NCBI GenBank assembly: GCA_902801485.1
Contig: CADCIP010000025.1
Span: forward strand, 1 to 63,536
Reading direction: 5' to 3'
Source: an uncultured Bacteroidales bacterium
GTDB taxonomy: Bacteria > Bacteroidota > Bacteroidia > Bacteroidales > Bacteroidaceae
Length of the DNA stretch: 63,536 nt
Position 1 is the stretch's first letter, and every line of letters starts with the position of its first letter. The notes under the pieces were generated by a model. That model made no database searches and was not told where the DNA came from. It saw nothing but the letters and a program-made list of their open reading frames with translations. The position numbers and the translations under genes are program-made. Of this stretch, positions 52,535-62,632 are shown piece by piece.

Positions 52535-55500
52535 ATGGGTAAACGATTATTGATCTTTATGGCCGCCCTGCTGACGATAGCACAGGGGGCCTGGGCGCAG
52601 ACCGAAGTATCTTCGGAAAGTGCGCTGAACGAAGCACTCAGCGGCGAGGGTCCCATCAGTATCAAGCTGACGGCAGACATCACGCTGAAGGAAAGGATGG
52701 CAATCCCGGAAGGTAAGACTGTAACGCTGGACCTGAACGGTCACACGCTGCAGCGCAACGAGGAGGGCTACCACTGGTACTACATGGTGATTCACCTGCT
52801 GGGGAACGCCACGCTGACTGTCAACGACAGCAGTGGTAATAACAGCGGTAAGATTACCGGCGGCCACGCCTACGGCGGCGGCGGCATCTACTGCGAGCCC
52901 GGCTCGAAGCTGACCTTCAACGGCGGCACCATCATCGGCAACTCGGTGAGGAACGATCCAGACGGCGGCGCTGGATGGGGCGGCGGCGTCCTTGTGAACG
53001 ACGGTGCCGAGGCCACGTTCAACGGCGGCATGATCTTAGGCAACGGCGCTCCCTTGGGCGGCGGCATCTACAACTTCGGCACGCTGACCATCGGCAACAT
53101 CGTCATCTCCGGCAATACGGGCAACGACGGCGGCGCCATCTTCAACCGCGGCACGCTCAACATCACCGCCGGCAGCATCACCGACAACCTGGTCAACGTT
53201 CATGGCGGCGCCGGCATTACCAACTACGGCACCATCAACATGACGGGCGGCAGCATCACCAAGAACCGTTCGGCCAAGGCGGGCGGCGGCATCTGGCAGG
53301 GCGGCACGATGAACGTGCAGGGCAACCCTGTCATCAGCGACAACACCAGCAATGTCCACGGCAGCGAGGACATCTATGTCAGCAACCCGATCACCGTGAC
53401 GGGAGCCTTCACGCAGGGCGCCCACATCGGTGTCTATCCGTGCACGCTCAACTTCGTCATGACGTCGGGCTATGGCACGCACAACGCGGGCACGCCTATC
53501 GACCAGTATTTCTTCTCTAATATCCCGTACTATGCTATTACCGCGAACAGCGACGGCGAGGCCATACTGGCTGTGAACAGCGCCAGCAAGCAGCGCTACA
53601 TCACCGACGTGATGGTGGTGGGTGCTGACAGTAACGACGAGCTCCTCAAGCTGTGCGAGGAGTACGCACAAGAGGGATGGACGCAGCTTCCGACCGACCT
53701 GAACGAGGGTGCGGGCGGGCAGTACGTCTATCTGCTCTACAAAACGGGCACCAACCCGGAGCGCGCCATCAAGGACCTGTACCTGCGCTGCGGCACGGGC
53801 TTCGGCAGCGACAACCGCCCGGAGACGCTGACGCACGAGGGTTGCACCTACACGATAGCGGCCTACGACGGCGACAACCACATCAAGAGCAACAAGGGCG
53901 ACCTGAACTCGGGCGCCACGGGCAGCGAAGACATCAACCTCTACTACACGCGGGAGGGCTCGTCGGCTCCCCTCACGCGCCTTTGGTTCGACGGCGAGGA
54001 GGCGGGGTGCGTGGGCCGGAACGGCACCACCACGGCCTGCGACCTGAACAAGGGCGCCGGTGGCGACTTCGTCTTCCTGCACATCTCGCGCGAGCTGTCG
54101 CCCGAGGCCTTTGGCGGCGGCACGGGCTCGGCTGACGACCCGTACATCATTGGCACCACGGCCGACTGGAAAGAGTTAGCCGCCAAGGTGGGCCTGGGCG
54201 AGACCTTCGTAGGCCGCTACTTCTTTATGACGGGCTACGTCGATGCCGACGGCATGCAGGTGGGCGGCAACTTCAAGGGAACGTTCGACGGCGCTGGCCG
54301 CACGCTGACCTTCAACGCGGGCAGCGAGGCCAGCCCGAGGAACCAGGAGTGCGTGGCACCCTTCTACAGCCTGCAAGGCGCTATCATCAAGAACCTGCGC
54401 GTGGAGGGCGACATCTACACCAGCCGCCAGTATGCTGCTGGCGTGGCTGCGCAAGTCTCCGGCAGTGAGTCCACCATCCTGGACAATGTCGTTTCGGCTG
54501 TCAAGATCCACTCCACCGTCGTTGGCGACGGCACGCACGGCGGACTTATCGCCGTGAACTCCGCACGACTGGAGATCAACAACAGCCGCTTCGAGGGCAG
54601 CCTCTTAGGCCCCCAGACGCGGTGCTGCGCCGGCATGGTGGGCTGGACCACGGGGCAGGTACTCTTCTACAACTGCATCGTGGCACCGGCTGAGATTTCC
54701 CTCGACTTGTCATGGAGCATGTACGAAATTATTAGTGCCACGCTTTCACAGGATGCCTATGGCAATTTCAGCCGTGCCTTTGCTCGAAATCCTGTCAAGA
54801 GCACTAGCATATTTGCCACCAAATATCCTGAGCCCGTGTTCACTAAATGCTACTTCACCCAACAGATTGGTGATCCAATATTATTGCTGGGTCCTCAGGG
54901 CAAGCAGCTGTTCAGCGACGTGGCTGTGCCTGTGGGCTGCTCTGTCTCCATCGTGGAGGAGCCGCTGGTCACCGTCCACGGCAAGAGCTGGTGGCCGACG
55001 GGTACGCATATCATCACCCAAGGAAACATGCCGGTGTTCAAACACTGGAAGGAGACGAACGGTGCCTTCATCAGCGACCCCACCGCGCAGAGCGGCTGGC
55101 ACCTGATTCAGGACGTATCGAGCCCCACGCTCTCCCTGTATGGCGACCCAATCCCCGCCCAGGCCAATGGTTACTACGACATCTTCGGCACGAAGTACCT
55201 CTGGCTGTCGCGTGCAGACTACCACCTCTACGTCAGCAATGAGTGGCTGAACGAGAACTACAACTGGTACTTCAAGGACGAGGAGGATGACAAAGATGCC
55301 CTCCTCATCCTCAGGATAGACGGCGAAGAGTGCTTGGCCACCATGGCCATCTGGCACTTCGAGAGCGACTATCAGGACGGCAACACGGCCCTGATCATGA
55401 ACGACCTGGTTGGCAACTGGCATAAGCACACTCACCTCATCGGCATCTCGCCGCGCGCCTTCGGTGCCAGCGAGAAGCTGAAGTACGTGCGCTTCATCGA

Positions 55501-58500
55501 CAGCGACGCCTACCTCTACAACCAGAACTCGAAGCTGAAGATGTTCATCGACAAGGAGGCCTTCCTGGACTGCCCGAACCTGGAGCAGCTGCAGATTGTG
55601 CAGTACACCACCGAGGGCATCAACCACTACGAGGCGCTGAGTCCCGACCAGATAACGTACATCGGCCCCAATGCCTTCACCAACGTGTCGCCGCACTTCA
55701 CCATCAGCGTACACCGCAGCCAGTACCAGAACTTCATGGCCAGCGAGACGTTCAAGCCCTGGCGCGGCAAGATCGTAATCCACGAGTTCGACGACAAGGA
55801 CTTCACCGAGGCCGGCGTGAAGTACCACATCTATAAGGACGCCGAGGAGCGCCACGACTTGAAGAGCAACGATGAGGGCAAGAAGGAGATGATGGAGACG
55901 CTGAAGTGGTGGAACTCGGAGTACCAGAACTTCAACGCCGCCAGCCTGCTGACGACGAACGACGACAAGGACAACGTTTACTACGTCAGCGTGGTGGGCG
56001 TGGACGACGAGGACATCGACGACGAGGGCGGCGTGATGCGCATCTATAACGACCCGGGTGACACCTATACTTATAAGACCCTCCAGTTAGGACGCAACGC
56101 CATCCGCGGCAACTCGCACGTGAAGTACATCGAGTTCTGGCAGACCGCCGGCGACGCGGAGAATTCGTACTCCGACCTGAAGATGGTGATCCCCAACGGC
56201 GCACTGGCCGGCATGGAGAACCTGAAGGAGCTGCGCCTGTTCTACTACGAGCAGGACGGCAAGGACCACTGGACGGCCTTAGGCCCGAAGGACGTGATTC
56301 CGGGGAATAACATCTTCGGACTACCGTCGTTTACCGAAGCAGGCACATACAACAACATGAAGGCGGGTGTGTCCGACGACTTCAAGATCGTGGTGTCGAG
56401 CGACCGCTTTGCCGAATTCGCCAACGACCCGAACTGGCAGCCCTACATCGGCCTGATGGAGTGCCGCGACGACCCGAACAACCAGGGTCTGTCGGCCTTC
56501 ACCGAGGGCGGCGTGACCTACGACTACGTGACGGCTCCGGGCGGCATCGTCCAGACCACACAGGTGGTGAGCCAGGATATTTCGTGGTACACCCTGCCGC
56601 GTATCCTCGGCGAGGTAGCCATGTGGGTGGTTCCCGCCGTGATTGTCGGCCATGCCGCTGCGACTGCCGCCTCTTCGACCGGTGCTGCTGCAGCAGCCGC
56701 TGCCGGAGAAAAAGCAGCATACCTGGGCGGAGAATTGGCAGCCAACACCACCGCCAATTTGGCATCGCAGAGCACGCTGAAGGCAACATGGGGTATTCTA
56801 GGAAACGGCTTGACGAAGACTGTCGGACAGGCCGTAGGCGTCAAGCTGGTAACGCTGGAAGTACTCGAGAACGTGTTCGTGGAGATGGCCGTCGAAGTCG
56901 TCACGAAAGCCGGCCACCTGGCACTGACCGCCGGCGGCGTGGCAGTCATCATGGGTGCTACGGCTTTGAGTGGCGCGGCCGCATCGTCTTTGGGCTTCAA
57001 CCTCTCTGAAAACAAAGGTAAGATGGAAGTGCTGAAGCGACTGGGCGTGATTCAGGGCGACAAGTTCGTTTGCACCGAGAGTCAGCTGCGCAACATGAGC
57101 AATGCCGACTTCCTGACATTCTCGCAGACGCTGTACAACGCCATCGGCGTATCGTGCGAGGTAGCCCGCCGCAACGAGGAGGAGCTGCTGAACCGCCTGA
57201 ACGAGGCGATGAGCCTCGTGACCGACGCGTGGAACGGCCCCGCCGTGAAGCAGGCCGGCCTGAACGCGCTGACCGCCGGACTCATTGCCAAGGAGGCATG
57301 GGGCGGCACCGGCTCGTACAACGCCGAGAAGTTCAACAAGGGTATGCGCGAGCAAATCCGCGCCAACCTGGGCATGAGCACAATGATGGGCGGTGGCTAC
57401 GTATTCTCACATCCGCAGAAGAACATCGTTCACCACACCTATGTGAAGTCGTTTAACGGGGACTTCTTTGGCAACTGCACCATCTACGTGGGCCACGACA
57501 ACGACGGCGACGCCAACACGTCGAGCCGCGTGACCACGTTCGCCAAGAACGCCTTCACGAACAGGACGGATCTGAAGAAAGTAGGGTTCCACGAGAACAC
57601 GGGCGGCGCCACGAGCCAGAACTCGTCATCGTTCATCTGCGCCATTCCCGACTATGCCTTTAAGGGCTGCACGAACCTGAAGGAGTTCAACCTGATTCTG
57701 CAGACCGAGAAGAACGGCGAGTACGGTCTGGGCCCGGAGAACTTCATCCTGGCCGGCGACAGCATCTTCTGCGACGTGGACACGCTGAACTTCCACATTA
57801 TTATAGATGATGCGCGCAAGGACGACTTCCTGGCCAGCGAGTCGTGGAAGCAGTATGAGCGGTTCTTCCAGTACCGCGAGGCAGTGCCCGCCAACGGCAG
57901 CACGCTGAACAACTACGGTGCGTGGTATGCCTACGTCTATGAGGAGAACTCCATCCGTAAGGAGAGCGCGAAGGACGGCCACACCATCCAGCACGTGCTG
58001 GTGAACAATCCCGACGAGGATTTCCTGGACGACCACAACGGCGCGCTGAAGATCACCGTGGACATCGGCGCTTCCAACAACTACCAGACCGACTACGTGC
58101 GCGGCGGCGCCTTCCGTGGCAACTCGCACGTGAAGTATGTGAACTTCACCGACCTGGACGCCGGACAGGACTGCTACTCGGATTTCCAGATTGAGCTGAA
58201 GGACTACAGCTTTGCCAACTGCAGCAACCTGAAATACTTCGACCCGCTGTACCTGGTGACCGACGGCGACAACCACATCAAGCCGCTGACACCGGAGATG
58301 CTGAAGATAGGCAAGGGCGTGTTCGACAACACCAACGCGAAGATACGCATGATGCCGCTGCAGGTGAAGCCGTTCGAGAGCGACGAAAACTGGAGCGCCT
58401 ACAAGGACCGCTTCCTGCCCTGCATCATCCAGCCGGGCGACGAGTACGTGCGCAAGGCCTTAGAGGATATCCGCTACCACGACTATGCCGCCACGGTTAC

Positions 58501-61500
58501 CGACACCCGGAACTGGGACGAGTACATCGACCTGAGCCGCATTAGCGACGAGAAGGGATTCGGCTGGATAGGCGAGCAATTCCGTAACAACGACGACATC
58601 CGCTCGTTCGGCGACTTCCAGTACTTCGAGGGCATAGGGCTCGACTACATCGGCACCTCGTGGTTCGAGAGCTGCGAGAAGCTGAGCAACATCAGCCTGC
58701 CCAACAGCGCACGGCGCATCGAGGCCCGTGCCTTCGCCTTATGTCCAAGGCTGAGAAGCATCACCCTGCCCACGCAGGTGGCCGAGATTCAGAACGACGT
58801 CTTCGCAGGCTGCTCGAACCTGAATACCATCATCGTGCCTTCGGGCAAGCCCGCCACGCTGAAGGGCAGCAACCAGTTCGAGAAGAACAGCGGACTGAAG
58901 ATCTACGTGCCCGACTCGGTGGTGACGCTCTACAAGCAGCAGTGGAAGGAATACGAGGACTACATCGTAGGCATGAGCAAGTACCCGTACAGCAAGGTGG
59001 TCACCGTGACCGGCGTCGGTCAGCTGGCCAGCAAGCTGGGCCTGCACGTCGTGGAGGATAATGCACTAGGCTACAACACGGAGGTGCGCTGGCTGGAGGG
59101 TCCCTACACCATGTACGACTCGCTGACAGTCATCGGCCCGCTGAACGGCTACGACCTGGCCGTGATTCGCTACATGGCCGGCGCCGACGCCTGGAACAGC
59201 GACCCGACCGACGGCAAGCTGCGCTACCTGAACCTGTGGAACGCACAGCTGAAGAAGGACACCCGCTGGTCGTACAACTGCGATGGCGAGGACGAATACA
59301 CCGATGCCGACAACAAGGTGGGCGACTACCTGTTCGACAACTGTACGTCCATCGAGACCGTCATCTTCCCGAAGTCGGTGACCTACATCGGCGAGAACAT
59401 CTTTGAGATGGCCACTGGCCTGAAGCGCGTCGCCATCGGCCGCAACACCACGGAGGTGGAGTGCGACATTCTGCAAGACCTGGACGACTATGGCGGCATC
59501 GACGAACTGGTGTTCCTGACCAACCAGCACGTCACCAGCGACTACAGCGACCCGTGGGAGGCACCCATCAAGAACGTGTATGTACCGAAGAGCCAGTTTG
59601 CCGAGTATCTGAACGACGACAAGCTGAGCCGCCGCGCACAGAGCATCAGCACCGTGTTCGACAACGACCACATCGCGTTCACACTGGCCGAGAAGGGCGG
59701 CATCTTCTTCCCCTCGGAAGTACGCAGCCTGGAGACCCTCAAGAGTGGAATCTTCAACTTTAATGATGAGTTGGTAGACTTCAGCGAGTTCGAGAAGTTC
59801 TACAGCCTGAAGGTAATCGGCGAGGATGCCTTCCTCGGCGACAATAAGCTGAAGACCATCACGCTGCCCAGCTCTGTGGAGTACATCCACAAGGATGCCT
59901 TCTATGGCTGTACCAAGCTTGACAGCATCCGTGTGCGCTGCGACAGCATCTTCTATCTGGAACGTGACGCCTTCGTGTCGTTGCCTTCTAACTTCCGCAT
60001 CTACGTGCCGAAGGCCAACATCGCCACGTACCAGGAGCGCTGGAGCCAGTATAAGGACCACATCTTCGTGGACGAGGCTGAATACTCGAACGACCCCATC
60101 ATCACCGTGACGCTGACCGAGCCGAACACGCTGCACGAGAAGCTGGGTCTGCAGGTAGAGCTGTCAAGCAAACTGCACTGGCTGGAAGGCGTGAGCGGCG
60201 ACTACAGCCACATCAAGAAGCTGAAGGTGATAGGCCCCATCTCGGGAACCGACTTCGAGCTGATGCGCTACCTGGCCGGCTACACGCTGTGGACGAAGGA
60301 GACGAACTACTTCGGACAGCTGGAGTACCTCGACCTGTACGACGCCCAGATCCGCAAGACCGACAACGACGGCTCGGAAGAGACCGACGGCGGCGTGGTG
60401 CGTCAGGATGCCGAGATGTATGACAACGTGATGCACAAGCACGCGCTGAAGAGGGCCGCGAAGCTGAAGACGCTCATCCTGCCGAAGACGTGTAAGGAGA
60501 TAGAGAAGCGCGCCTTCCTGCAATGCGACAACCTGGAGACCGTGGTCATCGGCGACGACACGGAGGAAATCGACTGGACCTGCTTCGACGACTGCTCGCA
60601 GCTGGCCTACACGTACTTCCTGTGTACCAAGAAGCCGAAGATTACCATCGACTCGCGCTACTGGTTCGACAACGACTACAGCCCGACGTGCGACGCCATG
60701 TACGTTCGCCCGAGCCTCTACCGCGAATATCTGGACGATACGGACTACACCGAGGAGCACGGCAGCGTGAAGTACACGAACCTGATCTCGAAGGGTGCAT
60801 TCAGCGACGACGAGGCCTTCTGCGCCTTCGGACAGCACGCCGTATCGTCGCTCAACGACCTCGTGACGGTGAAGGCCGTCGATGGCTGGTTCGACAACCA
60901 CCACGCCATCAAGGACCTGACCTCGCTGCGCTACACGAAGGTGGGACGCCTGAAGAAGGCCGACTTCGGCAAGCTGACACAGCTGGAGCGACTGGCAGTG
61001 CCCATGAACACTGACAGCATCGAGGCCGACGCCTTCAAGAACGCACCCAACCTGCGCTTCGTGGACTTCCTGGCCGTGGAGCCAACGCTAGTGGAGAAAC
61101 TGAAGGACGGCGGACTGGCCGACCTCGGCATCGACCTGCAGAAGACGCTGGCATACGTGCCGCTGACCTACGGCACGACCGAGGAGACGAACGTCGTCTT
61201 CGGCAGCGAGGGCAGCGGACTGATGGCCCACAACTACCGCCTATACGACGGATGGGACTACACCGTGCCATACGCCTTCCAGACTCAGACGGTGGAGAAC
61301 TCACGCACGCTGCCTAAGAGCGACGCGCCCTATACCGTCTGCGTGCCTTACACGATGGAGGTGCCATACGGCTGCAAGGCATACACGCTGAGCGACCGCG
61401 AGGGAACACAGCTCGTGTTCAAGGAAATCGAGGGACAGATGGAGGCCATGCAGCCCTACCTGGTGAAGGTGTTCGAGGAAGGTCTCGACGCCGAGAACCC

Positions 61501-61951
61501 GGGTGCCAAGCTGAACTCGGTGATTGCACAGGAGATTCCGTCGAGCGGCGGCAGCACCTTCGGCCAACAGGTGGACGGCTGGGGCTACTCGCTGCGCGGT
61601 ACGTTCGACATGATCGACAACCAGACGGCACACGAGCTGAACGCCTACGTGCTGAAGAGCGACGGCAAGTGGTACCTCGTGGGTAACGACACCGAGGCTC
61701 ACCGCAAGGCCTACATCCCGGCCTACCGTGCCTTCCTGCTGCTGAACGGCGGCCACAATAGCCGCGAGGCAGTTCTCGACATGGAGCTGGAGAATATGGA
61801 TGCCACTGGCATTGATGAACCGGAGATTGAGAGCATCAAGACCATCGACAGCGATGGTACAGAGAACATCTATGATCTCAGTGGACGCAAGTTGCAAAAA
61901 ATCCCTGACTCTGGAATCTATATCATGAATGGAAAAAAGATTATGAAGTAG
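52535..61951 (+). CDS. Giant BspA-like leucine-rich surface protein with T9SS-type tail
   Basis: A 3138-residue exported protein. The signal peptide ends near AWAQ. Residues about 109-290 are Gly-rich beta-helix repeats and about 526-716 a GLUG-like region. BspA-type LRR_5 modules follow (about 960-1305 and 1640-2850; e.g. AFKGCTNLKEFNL). Between them, about 1345-1490 is hydrophobic and Ala/Gly-rich, then helical to about 1620. Two long modules (about 2157-2389 and 2524-2772) are internal duplicates. YDLSGRK and NGKKIMK at the end fit T9SS sorting. LRR proteins of this type bind host or microbial partners. Codon use is strongly GC-rich. Confidence 0.88.
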   Translation: MGKRLLIFMAALLTIAQGAWAQTEVSSESALNEALSGEGPISIKLTADITLKERMAIPEGKTVTLDLNGHTLQRNEEGYHWYYMVIHLLGNATLTVNDSSGNNSGKITGGHAYGGGGIYCEPGSKLTFNGGTIIGNSVRNDPDGGAGWGGGVLVNDGAEATFNGGMILGNGAPLGGGIYNFGTLTIGNIVISGNTGNDGGAIFNRGTLNITAGSITDNLVNVHGGAGITNYGTINMTGGSITKNRSAKAGGGIWQGGTMNVQGNPVISDNTSNVHGSEDIYVSNPITVTGAFTQGAHIGVYPCTLNFVMTSGYGTHNAGTPIDQYFFSNIPYYAITANSDGEAILAVNSASKQRYITDVMVVGADSNDELLKLCEEYAQEGWTQLPTDLNEGAGGQYVYLLYKTGTNPERAIKDLYLRCGTGFGSDNRPETLTHEGCTYTIAAYDGDNHIKSNKGDLNSGATGSEDINLYYTREGSSAPLTRLWFDGEEAGCVGRNGTTTACDLNKGAGGDFVFLHISRELSPEAFGGGTGSADDPYIIGTTADWKELAAKVGLGETFVGRYFFMTGYVDADGMQVGGNFKGTFDGAGRTLTFNAGSEASPRNQECVAPFYSLQGAIIKNLRVEGDIYTSRQYAAGVAAQVSGSESTILDNVVSAVKIHSTVVGDGTHGGLIAVNSARLEINNSRFEGSLLGPQTRCCAGMVGWTTGQVLFYNCIVAPAEISLDLSWSMYEIISATLSQDAYGNFSRAFARNPVKSTSIFATKYPEPVFTKCYFTQQIGDPILLLGPQGKQLFSDVAVPVGCSVSIVEEPLVTVHGKSWWPTGTHIITQGNMPVFKHWKETNGAFISDPTAQSGWHLIQDVSSPTLSLYGDPIPAQANGYYDIFGTKYLWLSRADYHLYVSNEWLNENYNWYFKDEEDDKDALLILRIDGEECLATMAIWHFESDYQDGNTALIMNDLVGNWHKHTHLIGISPRAFGASEKLKYVRFIDSDAYLYNQNSKLKMFIDKEAFLDCPNLEQLQIVQYTTEGINHYEALSPDQITYIGPNAFTNVSPHFTISVHRSQYQNFMASETFKPWRGKIVIHEFDDKDFTEAGVKYHIYKDAEERHDLKSNDEGKKEMMETLKWWNSEYQNFNAASLLTTNDDKDNVYYVSVVGVDDEDIDDEGGVMRIYNDPGDTYTYKTLQLGRNAIRGNSHVKYIEFWQTAGDAENSYSDLKMVIPNGALAGMENLKELRLFYYEQDGKDHWTALGPKDVIPGNNIFGLPSFTEAGTYNNMKAGVSDDFKIVVSSDRFAEFANDPNWQPYIGLMECRDDPNNQGLSAFTEGGVTYDYVTAPGGIVQTTQVVSQDISWYTLPRILGEVAMWVVPAVIVGHAAATAASSTGAAAAAAAGEKAAYLGGELAANTTANLASQSTLKATWGILGNGLTKTVGQAVGVKLVTLEVLENVFVEMAVEVVTKAGHLALTAGGVAVIMGATALSGAAASSLGFNLSENKGKMEVLKRLGVIQGDKFVCTESQLRNMSNADFLTFSQTLYNAIGVSCEVARRNEEELLNRLNEAMSLVTDAWNGPAVKQAGLNALTAGLIAKEAWGGTGSYNAEKFNKGMREQIRANLGMSTMMGGGYVFSHPQKNIVHHTYVKSFNGDFFGNCTIYVGHDNDGDANTSSRVTTFAKNAFTNRTDLKKVGFHENTGGATSQNSSSFICAIPDYAFKGCTNLKEFNLILQTEKNGEYGLGPENFILAGDSIFCDVDTLNFHIIIDDARKDDFLASESWKQYERFFQYREAVPANGSTLNNYGAWYAYVYEENSIRKESAKDGHTIQHVLVNNPDEDFLDDHNGALKITVDIGASNNYQTDYVRGGAFRGNSHVKYVNFTDLDAGQDCYSDFQIELKDYSFANCSNLKYFDPLYLVTDGDNHIKPLTPEMLKIGKGVFDNTNAKIRMMPLQVKPFESDENWSAYKDRFLPCIIQPGDEYVRKALEDIRYHDYAATVTDTRNWDEYIDLSRISDEKGFGWIGEQFRNNDDIRSFGDFQYFEGIGLDYIGTSWFESCEKLSNISLPNSARRIEARAFALCPRLRSITLPTQVAEIQNDVFAGCSNLNTIIVPSGKPATLKGSNQFEKNSGLKIYVPDSVVTLYKQQWKEYEDYIVGMSKYPYSKVVTVTGVGQLASKLGLHVVEDNALGYNTEVRWLEGPYTMYDSLTVIGPLNGYDLAVIRYMAGADAWNSDPTDGKLRYLNLWNAQLKKDTRWSYNCDGEDEYTDADNKVGDYLFDNCTSIETVIFPKSVTYIGENIFEMATGLKRVAIGRNTTEVECDILQDLDDYGGIDELVFLTNQHVTSDYSDPWEAPIKNVYVPKSQFAEYLNDDKLSRRAQSISTVFDNDHIAFTLAEKGGIFFPSEVRSLETLKSGIFNFNDELVDFSEFEKFYSLKVIGEDAFLGDNKLKTITLPSSVEYIHKDAFYGCTKLDSIRVRCDSIFYLERDAFVSLPSNFRIYVPKANIATYQERWSQYKDHIFVDEAEYSNDPIITVTLTEPNTLHEKLGLQVELSSKLHWLEGVSGDYSHIKKLKVIGPISGTDFELMRYLAGYTLWTKETNYFGQLEYLDLYDAQIRKTDNDGSEETDGGVVRQDAEMYDNVMHKHALKRAAKLKTLILPKTCKEIEKRAFLQCDNLETVVIGDDTEEIDWTCFDDCSQLAYTYFLCTKKPKITIDSRYWFDNDYSPTCDAMYVRPSLYREYLDDTDYTEEHGSVKYTNLISKGAFSDDEAFCAFGQHAVSSLNDLVTVKAVDGWFDNHHAIKDLTSLRYTKVGRLKKADFGKLTQLERLAVPMNTDSIEADAFKNAPNLRFVDFLAVEPTLVEKLKDGGLADLGIDLQKTLAYVPLTYGTTEETNVVFGSEGSGLMAHNYRLYDGWDYTVPYAFQTQTVENSRTLPKSDAPYTVCVPYTMEVPYGCKAYTLSDREGTQLVFKEIEGQMEAMQPYLVKVFEEGLDAENPGAKLNSVIAQEIPSSGGSTFGQQVDGWGYSLRGTFDMIDNQTAHELNAYVLKSDGKWYLVGNDTEAHRKAYIPAYRAFLLLNGGHNSREAVLDMELENMDATGIDEPEIESIKTIDSDGTENIYDLSGRKLQKIPDSGIYIMNGKKIMK

Positions 61952-61959
61952 AGACCCAC

Positions 61960-61997
61960 CCCCGCCCCCTCTCTCTTGGAGAGGGCGGGGGAGAGGC
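61960..61997. repeat. GC-rich hairpin element after the LRR gene
   Basis: CCCCGCCC...CTCTC pairs with GAGAGGGCGGGG, followed by GAGAGGCC. It belongs to the same family as 43708-43741. In both places an AT-rich stretch and a start codon follow. Confidence 0.65.
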
Positions 61998-62044
61998 CAA
62001 CCTCATAACCTATTTAAATTATATAACATTATTATAATTATATT

Positions 62045-62602
62045 ATGAATAAACGAATATTGATTATAATGACCGCCATCCTTTTATGCGGCGCAAGCGT
62101 TTTCACGTCGTGCAGTAAAGACGATGAGAATAAATCTGAGAACCTTACGCCGGCGAAGCTGGCAGGGCTCTGGGTGGCAGCCTATGCCGATGACAAGACC
62201 GAGGGCGACCTGCACTGGACACGCGTGGTGGAGGACTTCCTCTTCCGTGGTGACGACACAGGTTACTATGAGTGCTACCTGCTGGATGGCAATCAGTTAG
62301 TCGGTGCCGAGGCCGATCGCGACAACGATGAGACTCACTACACCATCAGCGGCAACACCGTGACCATCACTCGCGACAACAGCATCGTCATGTGGACGCT
62401 GACCTACGCTGACGGCAAACTGATCGACACCGACGAGGGCATCGTCTATCAGAAGGCAACCACAGAGCAGCAGGCTCTTGTCGAGCAACTCTACAACGAT
62501 TGGCAGGGCATCAACTCGGGCACAAAGGACGACGGCAGCACCATCAAGACCGACGTCATAGACAGATACACCGACGAACCTGCCCGCGTCCGCAAGCGCT
62601 AA
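62045..62602 (+). CDS. Small lipoprotein with lipocalin-like character
   Basis: A 185-residue lipoprotein. The signal MNKRILIIMTAILLCGASVF ends in the lipobox FTSC (Cys near 23). The mature part (LAGLWVAAYADDK, TVTITRDNSIVMWTLTY) looks like a small beta-barrel of the lipocalin type found in many Bacteroidota lipoproteins. The acidic C-terminus ends with RVRKR. No ligand is known. Its leader resembles that of the next gene. Confidence 0.65.
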   Translation: MNKRILIIMTAILLCGASVFTSCSKDDENKSENLTPAKLAGLWVAAYADDKTEGDLHWTRVVEDFLFRGDDTGYYECYLLDGNQLVGAEADRDNDETHYTISGNTVTITRDNSIVMWTLTYADGKLIDTDEGIVYQKATTEQQALVEQLYNDWQGINSGTKDDGSTIKTDVIDRYTDEPARVRKR

Positions 62603-62632
62603 CTTCATTAATTTTTTTTAAATTAAAAAGTC

